From contig CAKMRJ010005523.1 in NCBI GenBank assembly GCA_928212115.1, positions 108,261,297 to 108,325,296 on the forward strand: a DNA stretch of 64,000 nucleotides. Direction: 5' to 3'. Positions 52,236 to 62,844 of this stretch are shown here, one piece after another. This stretch comes from Lactuca virosa. Taxonomy: Eukaryota; Streptophyta; Magnoliopsida; Asterales; Asteraceae. The stretch's first letter is position 1. Each line of letters opens with the position of its first letter. The notes beneath the pieces were generated by a model that searched no databases, was not told where the DNA came from, and worked only from the letters and a program-made list of their open reading frames with translations. The translations under genes were made by a program, and so were the position numbers.

Positions 52236-53890
52236 TGAAAGAACCTCTTTCTAAACTTTCGTATTTCTGAAAGACCCAAACTTTCATACTTCACAATATT
52301 GTTACTCCAAAACATGCTACATGCATATTTATAAATAATATTTTACATTGATAGTGTGATTACAAAAGACTGGATACAAACCGACTATTTAGACTATTAC
52401 TAAGTGTTATATATTACATAACTACCCAGGATATTATAGTTTTATACATACGTAAACCCAAGTACAAAAGTAATAGTATAAACTATTCTAAATCTTCCAA
52501 CAGTATATGACTATACTGGATTCTCATTACCTACAATTGTTAAACACTCAGAGGGGTAAGCGGTGATGCTTAGTGAGTTCAATAATAAATACAATATAAC
52601 GGTATGCCATATATATATACTTCAATATGGCAGAAACAAAGGGAATAAGGAACAACAAAGGCATATGTGAATCATGAGACAGACTTTCCATAACAATCAA
52701 TGAGACATAACAATTTCAATACTTGATATACATCAATAACGCTTCGGCCCAAATGGCACAAAAAACATACAATTTCTGATTTAAACATTTTGGTAGATTT
52801 CAGGCTTTTAGCCCTATCTAACCTTCTGCCAATGCCATAGGGGTATAAGTCATTCTCTTGCGAGACATGCTCTACACGGCCAGAGGCTACATGCCAATAC
52901 CAATGTGAATCTAAGTCCTTTCATTGATCACATGGCCAAATGTACAACTTTTCTATCAAAATAGCAGAAATAATAACACAAGATGATAACACGGAAAAGC
53001 ACATAGCACATATAACACATAACATACAATTGTTCATATATATTGAACTCACCGTGAAATAACCAGAGGAATAAATGATAATTTGGGCAGCACTTCGCCT
53101 CTAAAAATGACTTTCTGTGACGAAACATACGATTTTAGTTGAAAACCAGGCCTTACGCGGGCATAGTTTCGACTGGAAAGATTATTTTCTCGGGAACTTC
53201 GGGGCATCGGGATTTGCTTCGGATGTTAGGGATGATAACGAGGCTTCGGGGGGTTTAAAATTAGCTAGAGAAGAAGTAGAGAGTGAGAGGAAGTAGAGTT
53301 TGTAAACAAAACCTGAAGGTCTGGCTTTCTATTTATAGGCTGAAAGTTCGACATTCACGTCGTGAACCATGTTTGTTCACGTCGTGACTTTGATCCTTGT
53401 CGTCTCCTAGGCTTGCTGTGTGTCTTCTAGGCTCGAAAGGTGTCATTCTACTAGTTCACGTCGTGAATTCTATGTTCACGTCGTGAACGCAGTCAGGTCT
53501 CGAAGTTTGTGCTCCGAACTTCAAAAATCCATATCTTTCGCATACGAGCTCCGTTTTTACCGTTCTTTATATCCACGCATAGGTGAAATTATGCTCTACA
53601 ACTTTCGTTTAGACTCCTTTGCCTAAACGTTTCTAACGAGATTCCTTACAACTTTCAATAACATTATTTTTACTTATTTCTAACTTTATATTTTCGTTAA
53701 TTTCGATATTTGACTATTGATTGTAATCCCATAAGACTTCCAATACTTTCCAAATGATTCTAGACATAGTTTTACATCAAATCTCGTTAAAACTATTTTG
53801 TTAGAACTCAACACTTAATATCATATAATATTTCATTATATTATTCACTATTAAAATTATATAACACGATAACTGAACGTGTATGTTACA
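52236..53890 (-). mobile_element. Solo LTR of another gypsy-like family (1655 bp)
   Basis: On the minus strand it runs from TGTAACATAC (53890) to GGTTCTTTCA (52236). Flanks are gcgag (52231-52235) and gtgag (53891-53895), a likely 5-bp duplication with one change. No primer site, coding sequence or second LTR. Orientation is set by a donor-like CACG|GTGAGT (minus, about 53049). It carries four TTCACGTCGTGAA-type palindromes (53353-53488) and one unit similar to the Gyp-1 LTR array (53640-53510). Confidence 0.75.
53510..53640 (-). repeat. Solo LTR copy of the Gyp-1 LTR unit
   Basis: On the minus strand it reads AGTCTAAACGAAAGTTGTAG, then CATAATTTCACCTATGCGTG, then TATAAAGAACGGTAAAAACG and ATGCGAAAGATATG. 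This closely follows 4321-4406 of Gyp-1. The rest of the two LTRs shows no clear similarity. Confidence 0.75.
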
Positions 53891-54845
53891 GTGAGAGAGA
53901 AGCTAATCTTGTGATTATTAGTGCACTTTTGAAGGAGAAGAGGAGATCATCAAAGCTTGGATCAAGAGGAGGCTTTGGATTTAGAGGTTCATCGGGTTTT
54001 TGCTTCAGTTGGAGGTATAAAGATGTTAACTTGATCATTTCCTTATGAGATATTGGTTTAGGGAGTTTTCTAGGGTTTTCTCCCATCTTTTTTGTGTCAT
54101 CTGAGTCCTTTGAGCATGATTTGAGGTTGAAACCTCAGATCTGGATTGTAGGAGGTCTTGTGAGTCCAAAGACCCGAACTTTATTGAGCTAGAGATAAGG
54201 TCTTGTGCATCTAACCCTTGTGGGAGCTTGAACTGGCATTATGGAGCAAATATGCCATGCATGAACGTAAAGATCGAAGCTTTACGTGACATTCGGGTCC
54301 TAGGAGACTAGATCTAGAGTTTGGAGTGGTGGATCTGACTTAAAATGTCTGAATGAGAATATAGACTGAATGGACTGCCCGAGTCAATGAGCTGACTCGA
54401 CGAGTCGGCTAGGGTTTTCCCTGATGATTCTGGACATGGGTAACTCGACGAGTCAACGAGATAACTCGACAAGTTAAGTTGGGTTTTCGCGACACCTCAT
54501 AGGAAACAAGTGGACTCGACGAATCACATAGATGCACTCGGCGAGTCAGGTCAACATGGACAGTTGACTCTAGTGTTTATTTCTGTTGACTTTAGGGTTT
54601 GGTCAAGGCAGGGATTATGGGGACCATGGAGGGGTAAAATGGTCTTTTACCCATTCCAATAGTTTGAGAGAGAGAATAACATAGTTTATTTAGAGTCGTG
54701 ATTTAAATGTTAATTAGAGATAATTATCTTATGTGTTAGGCGAAGGCTAGTTCGAGATTCTTGTACGAGATTATTTACTTGCTTGCTTACGAGGTGAGTC
54801 TTCTCATGGTAACCTTTATGTGACCGGAGGGTCTTATGTGCTTAT

Positions 54846-55181
54846 TGTTGGGTACAAAGTTATCCATGTATGAGTTTGTAAATGGTTTGACTTTTGTAGA
54901 CCCATTTGCATGTGGTAAATTAGCCTTGTGACATGAGAGATAGAGAGAGACAGAGAGAGACATGTAAACACCTCTATATAAGGTGGGTTCATTCCACATG
55001 TAGAGGTGTGCTTGAGAGATGTAACATTGAGAGTGTTAGTGTGTTAATTATGTAGATTTAGATCTAGATCCTTTTTTGTAACACCTTTCATAATCATATG
55101 TGTCTCTTATACACTGAAATCACCGTGTTATTTGTGTGTTCTTTAATTCGCATGTCAAACCAATGTTCATAATTCACATCA
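54846..55181 (+). repeat. Cop-4 LTR, plus orientation (336 bp)
   Basis: From TGTTGGGTACAAAG to AATTCACATCA. TATA-like CTCTATATAAGG lies near 54972. A GAGAGA/CAGAGAG run is at 54935-54961. A primer site TGGTATCAGAGC follows at 55184-55195. Confidence 0.9.
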
Positions 55182-55428
55182 TTTGGTATCAGAGCAGGAA
55201 TCATACTGCAATGATCTGATTTTCATTCTGTATCAATCGTATTTTGAGTCTCATCTTGGATTAAAAAAATTCCGCACCTTTGATACTGAAAATCATCCTT
55301 GATCTTTAGTTGTGATTCGATTCTGCAACTAGTTTGTTTAATCGAGTGTTCTTCTTGTTCTTTCTGTTCAATTCACCCATTAATTCTCAAATTTTCTAAA
55401 GTTCTTCTGAAAATTCATCCGTACATCC

Positions 55429-55925
55429 ATGGCAAATTTTAACATGAACACGATGACATTGTATTCTCATCTCCTTGGAAGTCTACGAAGATTCTGATGT
55501 TGATTCCAGAGTATTACGATCAGTGGGTTGATCGAATGGAGGATTACTTGAATGGCATAGATGAAGATCTATGGAAATGCATTACTAATGATGTAATTCC
55601 ACCTTCTTATGTTGAAAGCATGGGTACTTCTTCATCAACTCCAAGTGTAACTGAACAAAATTATAGGTTGAAGAATTATGAGAAGAAATGCATGAGAGAG
55701 CTTTGCGGTGCTCTTCCTCCTATGGTGTATAATCATGTTCGCACTTGCAAAACTTCAAAAGAGCTCTGGAATACGTTGAAGGAAAAGTACCAGGGGAGTG
55801 AGAAGACCAAAATCAGCTCTGTCAAACAATGTCTGATTGAATTAAGAGAATTCAAGCAGTAAGATGGAGAAACGATTGAAACGTATTACGATCGTCTGAA
55901 CAAGCTTATCTACAAGTACACAAGG
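55429..55925 (+). pseudogene. Cop-4 Gag fragment
   Basis: ATG at 55429 (MANFNMNTM) is frameshifted before 55497. The main frame, 55497-55862, reads EYYDQWVDRMEDYLNGIDEDLWKCI, LCGALPPMVYNHVRTC, SKELWNTLKEKYQGSEKTK and LIELREFK, typical of the copia Gag UBN2 domain. A TAA at 55860-55862 sits before DGETIETYYDRLNKLIYK, and the similarity ends near 55925. No zinc knuckle is present. Confidence 0.85.
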
Positions 55926-56092
55926 TATGGAACCATTTGGAGTGTTAGACTAGAGAGAAAAAATTTGTACAAACCCATTTGTATATCCTTTCTAGATCTA
56001 ATATGAGCTTACACATATTTATTTACTCCTTGTGTTCTTGAGTTTGTATGATGGTTCATTAGATATTTTCTTATTCCGCACATGCCATCATA
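55926..56092. other. Junction tract between inverted Cop-4 parts
   Basis: AT-rich and without coding potential. It joins a plus-strand gag to a minus-strand leader. I see nothing that identifies its source. Confidence 0.5.
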
Positions 56093-56227
56093 ATCACAAC
56101 TGAAGATCAAGGATGATTTTCAGTATCAAAGGTGCGGAAATTTTTGAATCCAAGATGAGACTCAAAATACAATTGATACAGAATGAAAATCAGATCATTG
56201 CAGTATGATTCCTGCTCTGATACCAAA

Positions 56228-56568
56228 TGATGTGAATTATGAACATTGGTTTGACATGCGGAATTAAAGAACACACAAAGAACACGGTGATTTCAGTGTA
56301 TAAGAGATGCATTCGATTATGAAAGGTGTTACAAAAAAGGATCTAAATCTAAATCTACATAATTAACACACACTAACACTCTCAATGTTACATCTCCCAA
56401 GCACACCTCTACATATGGAATGAACCCACCTTATATAGAGGTGTTTATATGTCTCTCTCTCTGTCTCTCTCTATCTCTCATGTCACAAGGATAATTTACC
56501 ACATGCAAGTGGGTCTATAAAAGTCAAACCATTTACAAAGTCATACATGGATAACTTTGTACCCAACA
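56228..56568 (-). repeat. Cop-4 LTR, minus orientation, with internal sequence on both sides
   Basis: On the minus strand a polypurine tract (TGAGGGGGAGAA, 56580-56569) precedes the LTR, and a primer site (56225-56214) follows it. A single LTR flanked by both signals occurs in tandem or LTR-recombined copies. Confidence 0.85.
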
Positions 56569-56580
56569 TTCTCCCCCTCA

Positions 56581-58748
56581 AAGTTAGGAATGGACGACCC
56601 GCTTCAAATCTTCCAAAATCAAGCAACTACGCAAACCGAGCCTCAAACGTGACACATGTAAAGATGAACATCAAATCTTCAATTCTTCCATGATTCTTCA
56701 ATTTGGGTTCTAGAATGTGAGACCATACGAACCGAGCATCAACGGATAATTAGGAGTTTCTGAGTCTCCAAATAATCACCCTAAAGTTGAGCATAAAATC
56801 ACACTCTAAAAATCTTCAATAAGTCCAAACCCATCATGAACCGAAATCACTTCCGAATTTCCAATCGAATCATTTCATAAACTTCAAATACTGAGGTCAC
56901 TTCGGTCTTCAAGTCGGCGTAATATGAAAAATTCAACTTTCGAATTTCCATATAAATTTCTCCCCCTTTTTATAATCGAAAATTGATTATAAAACCAAAA
57001 AGGAATGAGAAAGTGCTCAATTCTGAATTTTTCTATCCAAAACTCCCCCTTAACACATGGCGTAAACATTTTGCTTCAATCCAGAAAATCCATAAAATCT
57101 TCAATTTTTAGCTTCGTTCACGGATCGCCTTTGACAAAATTTCTCAAAATTGGGTAGAAATTGTCAATTTCAAAATTATGCAGTGACCCGGTGCGCCCAA
57201 AACAGCCAAAAATGTGAAACTCTCCCCCATTTGCGAAACTGGGTAGAAAGCGTCAATTCACATTAACTGCAGGGGCCTGATTCGAAAATTATTCCATTTC
57301 TCAGAATTTCAGCCCAATGTCGAAGGTGGGTAAATTCTGCCAAATCTTCGAAACTTCAGGAACAATTTCGAAACAACTGCACAATTCTTCAAACTTTCGA
57401 AAATTTAGTCCTCATTTCGGAAGTGGGTATAAATTGTCAAACATTCGAAACTTAAAGGATTAGATTCGAAATTTTCTATAATCTTCTTCATTCGTTACCA
57501 GTCGACTCAAAACCTTCCCGATAAAAATCTTCCACAGTAACCCAAAATCTTCGTTAGTCAATACCCGATTCTCATAACCAAAACTTTCGAAACCAACATC
57601 AACCCTTCGAAATCAAGTTCACAACAATCGACATCAAAGCCATTCAAGAGTCCTTGACAACGAAGCGCATACTACCTTACGACCATCGACAACGAATCCC
57701 GACTCCAATCAATCGACATTGAAATCTCGATTCCAAGCCTTCGACTATCGATATCAAGACATTCGTTCTCATACCAACATTTGACTCCAATAAACGCCTT
57801 CGTTCCAGTCGACAATCGATATTGATTGCAATTCAGTATCCATTACAAATTGAGCTAAAGTACTCGATTTTGATACCATTCGATATCACTCAGTTTATCC
57901 TTCCCATTGACATCAAACACTCGTTATTGATACCTTCCCAATCCTACAGTCCAAGACCAGAACTTTGCTATCGCCTTTGATTTCCATTCGTTATCAGGTC
58001 ATCGATCTCAGTTTTGACCACCAAACAAAAAGACGACTGTGACCCCAAAAGCGAATTCACTTTTTCAACAACGAATTGGCCAGGATTCTTTCGACATCAA
58101 GCTGAGCAATACAAATCGAAAATTATTTCGACATCAATTACTCAAAAACTTCCTGTTGACCACGAATTTCAACCCATCGTTCTCAAGTCGTGCAGTGTTC
58201 GACATCAAAATTCAATTCCAACCCAATTAGACCTTTGATACCAAAATCGGTTTCACTACTTCGATATCTCACCATACAAAGCTTCAATAGTCACGAGTTT
58301 CAATTCAATTTCAATAAAAACCAAAATTTTTTATTACCAATTCTCTTTTAGATCAAACACAATATTTTCACCAAACGTTTCTTCATATTCGTTTGTTCTT
58401 GACCAATTTCCGTTGACTTTTCTTTGAAACATTCAAATACGTCACAGATATCCAAAATCGAACTTGTATGAATGTTTGAATCTCATCAACAAATCCCAAT
58501 AAACTTTTTCCGATCAAACCCAAGAACATATAGAACTTTGTTCAGAATAAGGAAAAACGATCGAGCAAAAGATAAAACTGAATTAAGACTTGAATGATAT
58601 CGATCAACTCATTTTAATTATGAATCGAGAACAGGGAGCAAGTAAAATCAATACCGACATGTTGCTAATCATACTAAATCAATCAAAAGAGTCGATTATC
58701 AAGAACTTTTGAAAAACACGAGACCAATTGTAGTGTACCAATTATCAA
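56581..58748. other. Gene-free tract rich in TCGA words
   Basis: No frame longer than about 75 codons. TTCGAAA, ATCGACA and TCGATATC words recur every 20-50 bp, densest at 57300-58270. It lies between the polypurine tract of the minus-strand Cop-4 LTR and the accessory ORF, the place of a 3' untranslated region. The ORFs at 58014-58238 look like chance frames. Confidence 0.5.
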
Positions 58749-60604
58749 GTGGATGGTGATGTTACTGTGTACCCTGAAGAACTCAAGATGCTCATCGTTG
58801 CTTTGAAAGATTCTGTTTTAGCGACTGCGATGTTCAGTTCGTTTGAAGTACCAATGTCCTGGTTGTCCATGGCTGGTTCTACTGCCTCATACAGCAAGTC
58901 GATGGATACTGTGACCTTCAATTTGATCAATGATAAGAAGTTTCGTCTTACCAAGAAGTTGTTTGTCAAGATCCTTGAAATCCCTAATTCTCCACCTTTC
59001 TACAAAGTCACTAGTGAACAAGTGTTACACATGTTCAATGAGATGGGTTATCAACCTACTCTCTTGAAGATCAGTGAATTCAAGAAATCCGGTCTTCCCA
59101 GTTTATGGAATTTTCTTTTTGGGATTTACCTTCGATGCCTCACAGGTTGGAGTGTTGGATTAGACAAAGGACGCATGGAGGTGTATGCTATGGTTGCAGG
59201 CATTTACTATGATCTACCTGTTGACTATGCGACTCAGATGTGGAAAGAATTTTTGAAGAGTATTGAAAACACAAATGAAGTAGATGGGGTTTCATGTGCA
59301 AGGTATTGGAGTCTAATTCTTCAATATGCTTATGAAAAGGAAAGTATTTTGGTGCCTGCTGATGAGCCTAAAGCATAATTCTTGAAGTATCATTATCTAA
59401 GACGATTGAAGATGATGTGAGTATTTTTCCTACAGTTGCTAGGATTCCTGATGGGATGCTCAAGAAGGTTGATCCTTCGAATCCAGTATTGGAGGCTTAT
59501 TTGCTCACTATAAACACAAATGATGGTACTGGTGTGTTGTTGGCAAAACGTGATGAAGGTTCTTCGAAGAAATCTCGAAAACAAAAGACAACTGCTGCTG
59601 TTCCTAAAGAAAAGGTTGATCAATCACCAAAGAAGAAGGTTGGAGTAGTGATTAAAGTTTCGAAACAGTCAGAGAAAAATGTTGAGCCTGAAACTACTGC
59701 ACCATCAAAGGAAATTGCTCCTTCGAAAACTGGTTTATTCAAGCGTCTTAAAAAGAAAGCTCATAGATCACGAAAGTCTCCTGAAAGATCTTCTATCTTT
59801 TCTCCTTCTATGGTTCGAAAGCCACATGTTGCACAAAAAGGTCTTGTTATTCGTGAAGTTCTTGTTCCTGTTTCTCCATCCTCAAAGAAGAGACGGGCTG
59901 AGGATGTTTCTAAGCATATTTACAAGAAAAGTAAGAAGAGAAAGTTGATTCTTCGTGAAGATTCTATGGAAGAGGAAGAAGTTCCTGAAACACCAATGGG
60001 TGATGTTTCATCTAAGAAGAAATCTCCTGTCAAGTCGAATACCGAGGAGATAGGAATTTCCAGTAGCTCTGTGAAAACTTCTCTAGTGGACACATCTACT
60101 ATTCTTGGTGAATCTATCAAGTTGTCAACTCCTGAGAAGATTTTGGCCACAACACCCGAGGTTTCGTTACCTGAATCATCTATTGAAGAGGTTCGAACCT
60201 CATGCATTTTTACACACGTATCTAATACGGATGTAAATGTCAATATGGGTGAAGGAGTCTCGAACAACGAAAATCTAGTTTCTACTCAAGATATTTTCAA
60301 AATTGCAGTCATCACCACCAATACTTCTTTACCACCATTTGTCACCACTATTCCCACCACCACACATTCACCTACTTTTGATTTCGTCATAAATCAACCC
60401 ATTACTTCTCTATTTTCGTCTCAATCTATTCAAAATGTGTTGGCTCCATTGTCTCAGTTTGTCACTCTCTTACCAACGAATGCCCCGCCTGTTATCACAG
60501 GGGTGCAAGGGGGAGAAAAGAAAGGTGTTGGTAAAGGAGAAAATGTTTCTGAGAAAACGAATGAAGAAACAAAGGTTGTTGGAAAAGTTTTCAAAACTCA
60601 ATTT
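58749..60604 (+). pseudogene. Accessory ORF with basic nuclear-type C-terminal half
   Basis: The first frame (58749-59378, 209 aa) has VALKDSVLATAMFSSFEV, KFRLTKKLFVKILEIP, FNEMGYQPTLLKI, LPSLWNFLFGIYLRCLTG and AMVAGIYYDLPVDYATQMW, ending in TAA. After a frameshift the second frame continues with FPTVARIPDGMLKKVDPSNPV, then a Lys/Ser-rich part with KKRRAED, KKSKKRKL and EEEEVPETP, then a Ser/Thr-rich tail cut by the Gyp-4 LTR at 60604. From memory it resembles ORFs of unknown function repeated in Asteraceae transposon annotations. It is antisense to the adjacent minus-strand LTR. Function unknown; nuclear targeting is inferred. Confidence 0.6.
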
Positions 60605-62234
60605 TGTAACATCCTGAGTTCGGGTATGTTAATTTAATTATTTATTTATTGTTTTATTGAGGAACTCGACGAGTTGATGCCTCAACTCGTCGAGTAGAGT
60701 CTAATCTATTGGCGCATTTTCGCGAACGAACTCGACGAGTCGGGACCTGACTCGCCGAGTCGGTGCTGATTAGGAAAACCCTAATCCCCGGGTTTGGGAG
60801 CCTATTTAAAGACCTTTATGGCCTTCATTTGCGGCCAACTTGTTCCAGAGAAACCCTAGAGAGCTGAGATAGTGAGTTTGAGGGCAAGAGGAGGCTATTT
60901 CTTCATCTTTTTGTGTGGTTTTGCTTGAAGGAAGATAGGATCACAAATCTAGAGTGTGAAGGGGACTGGATCTGAGCTAATCATCTCGTGATATCATCTT
61001 TGGAGGTATAAACCTTTCCATTTCGTGTTATATTGATGGACTTCTTGATTTTAGGGTTTTTACCCTCATTTTATGAAAGATCTAGTGAGTACGAGGTCCT
61101 CTTTGGGGTTATGACATCAGATCTGGACCATGAGAGGTCCCTAGAGTCATTACCTTCTAGCTTTTTGCAAGCAAATAAGCAATTGGAGACTAGGTTGCCA
61201 TTTCTAGTGTTATTTCTCCATTTGAGGCTTGAATTGGGTTGCATGCACGTAAAGGTTGCACCTTTACGTGACTTTTGAGTGTTTAAGGGTTAGATCTATG
61301 ATTTGGCTAAGCAGATCTGACCACAGGAGGTTGTATGAGCAAGTCCATGGAGGAAACTCACCGAGTCCATATGTAGACTCGACGAGTCGGACCGGGTCGC
61401 CCCGGGGTCTGACTCTAGTGGTGATCTGGTGAGTTGAGGGGTGACTCAGTGAGTCGAGTGAGGCTTAGAAAGGGAGGAGTCTGTGGGGTCGATGGGACTC
61501 GCCGAGTCGTCGTATGCACTCGGCGAGTCTGGTCAAAATGGACAGTCGACTTTTGGGTTGACTTTTGGGTTGACTTTTAGGGTTTGTCAACAAAAGGGCC
61601 TTGGGCCTGTAGAGGGGTAGAATGGTCTTTTACCCTTCTAGGGATTTGCATGAGAGAATATCCAAATTGTGAAGAGACATTTATTTAGTGAAATTTATTA
61701 TTGTGACTAGGTGGAGGCTAGGGCAGTATTCTGATATCGAGATTTTACCGAGATTCCCGAGGTAAGCCTTCTCACTCTACTTTACCTAGAGTGGTAATCA
61801 GAGCTATGTGACAGTGTATCTTGTATGCTATTTATGTGTTGTGATTCTATGTGATATGTGATATGCATGATTCAGAGTTTACAGAGTTAGGACCAGTGGG
61901 TCCACAGAGTTATGGGACCAAGAGGGTCCCACAGAGATATTCGACCAGAGGGTCATCAGAGTTACAGCCTTGAGTGGCTGATATGTGTTTATGTGGTATT
62001 TTGGGGAAATCACTAAGCATTTATGCTTACAGAGTTTTGTGTATGTGTTTCAGGTACCAGTGATGATCGCGGGAAGGCGCCGGCATGATCTGTACACACT
62101 CATGGAGCTTTTGTTTATATGATTCTGGGATATGTTTTCTATGATGACAGTGGATACATTATGTTTATTATTATTTTATGAATGAAAGTATGTTTTAAAA
62201 TTGTGAAAAATTATTCTAAAATTTGGGTGTTACA
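60605..62234 (+). repeat. Gyp-4 5' LTR (1630 bp)
   Basis: From TGTAACATCCTG to GGGTGTTACA. ACTCGACGAGT and ACTCGCCGAGT-type palindromes occur at about 60662-60762 and 61377-61528. TATA-like CTATTTAAAG is at 60802. A donor-like CCGAG|GTAAGC is at 61762. Confidence 0.92.
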
Positions 62235-62237
62235 AGT

Positions 62238-62249
62238 TGGTATCAGAGC
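62238..62249 (+). other. Primer binding site, Gyp-4
   Basis: TGGTATCAGAGC, three bases after the LTR. Confidence 0.9.
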
Positions 62250-62689
62250 TTTGGTTTGAGGGATTCGGGTGCACCTTCGGGCGTCTCTGAACTCAAACTG
62301 AGGATTTGAGGGATTTTCAAAATAAAATTCACAAAATTTTTCTCAAGAGTAAAAAGTTTTGAAAGAGAAGAGCAGAGCAGTATGTACGATCAGCCAGCGC
62401 CCGAACGGTGATTTCCCAAAATACCCTTACATTATGAGTTATGAGATATGTTATGATATAATATGCATGCTAGAGTAGGCTAGGTATTCTTATTAGGACT
62501 AGAGTGGCCTGATTTGTGATGCCTTAGCCTAGGGATTTTGCTGCTAGGAGATGCTTGAGAGTGAATTGATAGCAGCGAGGAGCTTATGAGAGATCTGCTA
62601 GAGAGTAAACTATGTATAGAGAGAGTAGAGTACTTGGGACTTGGGATCCTAGGAGGAGGACTTGGGGTGAATATTGATGCGGTGTGGAC

Positions 62690-62712
62690 GGTAGTATTGG
62701 GCCCGTACTACC
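62690..62712 (+). other. Leader hairpin with GGGCCC loop (Gyp-4)
   Basis: A perfect 7-bp stem, GGTAGTA (62690-62696) with TACTACC (62706-62712). The 9-nt loop TTGGGCCCG holds the self-complementary GGGCCC. This is the best-preserved copy in the window. Confidence 0.6.
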
Positions 62713-62844
62713 GAAGGCACCGGATCAGTGCGCAGCCCAAGTAAGAATCCTTAGGGTACCAGGGATCAAGTAGGAATGGGATATCGAGTGTGTGTACACT
62801 CGAGCGAGTCTCTGATATCTTGTGTTGTATTTCAGAGAGACATC

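Larger units (their letters stand above)
45693..54845 (+). mobile_element. Gyp-3: plus-strand gypsy chromovirus, degenerate
   Basis: 5' LTR, primer site, leader, gag with knuckles, a gag-pol intron, protease, reverse transcriptase, RNase H, integrase, chromodomain and a polypurine tract before a 3' LTR, which is interrupted by a solo LTR and cut by Cop-4. It begins directly after the Cop-3 right target duplication. Internal deletions have removed part of the protease-reverse transcriptase linker and the integrase middle. Several TAG stops. Confidence 0.92.
51940..54845 (+). repeat. Gyp-3 3' LTR, interrupted and truncated
   Basis: Starts TGTAACATCCC and matches the 5' LTR. It is interrupted at 52236-53890 by a solo LTR and continues from 53891 to 54845, where Cop-4 begins. 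The remaining about 0.45 kb is not in the window. Compared with the 5' LTR, about 25 bp around the donor site (ACTATACTTACC) are missing near 54806. Confidence 0.88.
54846..56568. repeat. Inverted repeat, arms of about 475 bp
   Basis: The left arm 54846-55317 (LTR, primer site, leader) and right arm 56093-56568 are reverse complements with about 95% identity by eye. Similarity ends at GTTGTGATT on both sides. The 775-bp spacer holds a gag fragment. Confidence 0.88.
54846..60604. mobile_element. Cop-4: rearranged Ty1/copia material with inverted LTRs
   Basis: A plus-strand LTR (54846-55181), primer site and gag fragment are followed by a minus-strand leader, primer site and LTR (56228-56568) and a polypurine tract. 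Then come a non-coding tract and an accessory ORF, cut at 60604 by Gyp-4. The left flank is cttat (54841-54845); no right duplication is visible. Either two insertions of one family or a rearranged insertion. Confidence 0.75.
61762..62835 (+). other. Predicted leader intron of Gyp-4
   Basis: Donor CCGAG|GTAAGC. Acceptor TGTTGTATTTCAG ends at 62835, nine bases before an ATG at 62845. It contains the primer site (62238-62249) and the leader hairpin (62690-62712). Same layout as Gyp-3. Confidence 0.55.

Noticed and set aside
58014..58238. Two overlapping short plus-strand ORFs
   Set aside because: Low complexity, in a TCGA-rich non-coding tract, in two frames of the same sequence, with no domain.
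59920..60267. Minus-strand ORF of 115 codons inside the accessory ORF
   Set aside because: Antisense to the longer Lys/Ser-rich frame. Composition is explained by the complement of AAG and TCT codons.
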